Assembly: GCA_021200395.1 (NCBI GenBank)
Contig: JAJQGQ010000032.1
Span: 1-6,192 of the forward strand
Source: Erysipelotrichaceae bacterium
GTDB lineage: Bacteria > Bacillota_I > Bacilli_A > Erysipelotrichales > Coprobacillaceae
Length of the DNA: 6,192 nt
Direction of reading: 5' to 3'
The translations under genes and the position numbers were made by a program. The notes below the pieces were generated by a model. The model made no database searches. It was not told where the DNA came from and saw only the letters and a list, made by a program, of their open reading frames with translations. Positions within the stretch are counted from its first letter, which is position 1. Each line of letters starts with the position of its first letter. Shown here piece by piece: positions 6,031 to 6,192 of the stretch.

Positions 6031-6052
6031 TCGTATTTTTATAATTCTGCGA
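6014..6052 (-). repeat. Pair of 12-bp direct repeats around the -35 region
   Basis: The minus strand carries TCGCAGAATTAT (6041-6052) and TCGCAGAACTAT (6014-6025), identical but for one base and set 27 bp apart. The promoter-proximal copy sits within the -35/-10 spacer and touches the -35 box. This looks like a tandem binding site for a regulator of the NusG-like gene, though no regulator is visible here. Confidence 0.45.
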
Positions 6053-6087
6053 TATTATTTTCTTGTTTAATTTTAGATCAATAATCA

Positions 6088-6192
6088 TCAACTGTTGAAC
6101 ATATATGGCTTTAAAAAATCCCATTCCTAAGCAATTAGGATGTTCTCAAATAACTTGGGAAATCGATAGGCACTCAAAATTTATGGGGTGCC
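6088..6192. other. Right-edge region with small inverted repeats, no firm gene
   Basis: Three inverted repeats occur: TCAAC-T-GTTGA (6088-6098); TCCTAA/TTAGGA (6125-6130 with 6135-6140) closed on the plus strand by GCAA, a GNRA tetraloop; and GGCAC/GTGCC (6169-6173 with 6188-6192), reaching the window edge. They could belong to a structured leader or to an element end outside the window. The same bases carry an open frame on the plus strand (separate entry). Confidence 0.35.
6105..6192 (+). CDS. Possible start of an unrecognised gene, cut by window edge
   Basis: From ATG 6105 a plus-strand frame runs 29 codons to the edge without a stop, beginning MALKNPIPKQLGCSQITWEI. I do not recognise the protein. 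There is no ribosome binding site before the ATG (the preceding bases are AT-rich, and an in-frame TGA lies at 6096-6098) and no clear plus-strand promoter. In sequence this AT-rich an open run of that length can occur by chance. The composition reads more like protein than noise, so I list it at low confidence. Confidence 0.22.
   Translation, partial: MALKNPIPKQLGCSQITWEIDRHSKFMGC

Noticed and set aside
6123..6142. Minus-strand terminator formed by the 6125-6140 hairpin and the T-run at 6113-6118
   Set aside because: The T-run starts several bases after the stem, the stem has only two G-C pairs, and no minus-strand gene is known to end there.
6169..6192. Terminal inverted repeat of an insertion sequence
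   Set aside because: GGCAC/GTGCC is a local inverted repeat at the window edge; no second end, target duplication or recognisable transposase is visible.

Overview
The window is very AT-rich and compactly packed, with strong GGAGG-type ribosome binding sites, near-consensus sigma-A promoters and T-tract terminators. Together with the protein families present, this points to a low-GC Firmicute. A gut Erysipelotrichia (Coprobacillus/Thomasclavelia-like) is my best guess, inferred from style and not proven.

Layout. (1) From 1 to 3826 a three-gene operon runs on the minus strand from a promoter at 3850-3878: a BaiN/HI0933-type flavoprotein, a COG2509-type FAD-dependent dehydrogenase whose start overlaps the previous gene by 17 bp, and trkA, the NAD-binding regulatory subunit of a K+ uptake system, which starts 4 bases after the previous stop and runs off the left edge. 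(2) 3827-3999 is a divergent control region with back-to-back promoters. (3) On the plus strand, yebC (4000-4740, closer to the YeeI/YebC2 type) is followed 23 bases later by a small metallo-beta-lactamase-fold hydrolase (4764-5426). A terminator-like hairpin lies exactly between them, abutting the start codon. (4) A bidirectional terminator (5425-5454) separates these from a minus-strand NusG-family antiterminator resembling LoaP (5486-5956). That gene has its own promoter preceded by direct repeats and followed by a 14-bp palindrome. (5) The right edge (about 6060-6192) has no firm gene. It holds small hairpins and an open frame from 6105 that continues out of the window.

How the parts may work together: the left operon couples two flavin/pyridine-nucleotide oxidoreductases with a nucleotide-sensing K+ channel regulator. 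yebC encodes a translation/expression factor. The NusG paralogue is of the kind that lets RNA polymerase read through long operons such as surface polysaccharide clusters, which would lie outside this window.

The most notable observations are these. The frame of the NusG-like gene continues past its TAA stop into codons that look like the missing end of its KOW domain and finishes inside the terminator, suggesting a recent nonsense mutation. The hydrolase has no nearby Shine-Dalgarno sequence, but a hairpin would bring the purine-rich end of yebC to about 5 nt from its start. No CRISPR array, rRNA, tRNA or convincing complete mobile element was seen.
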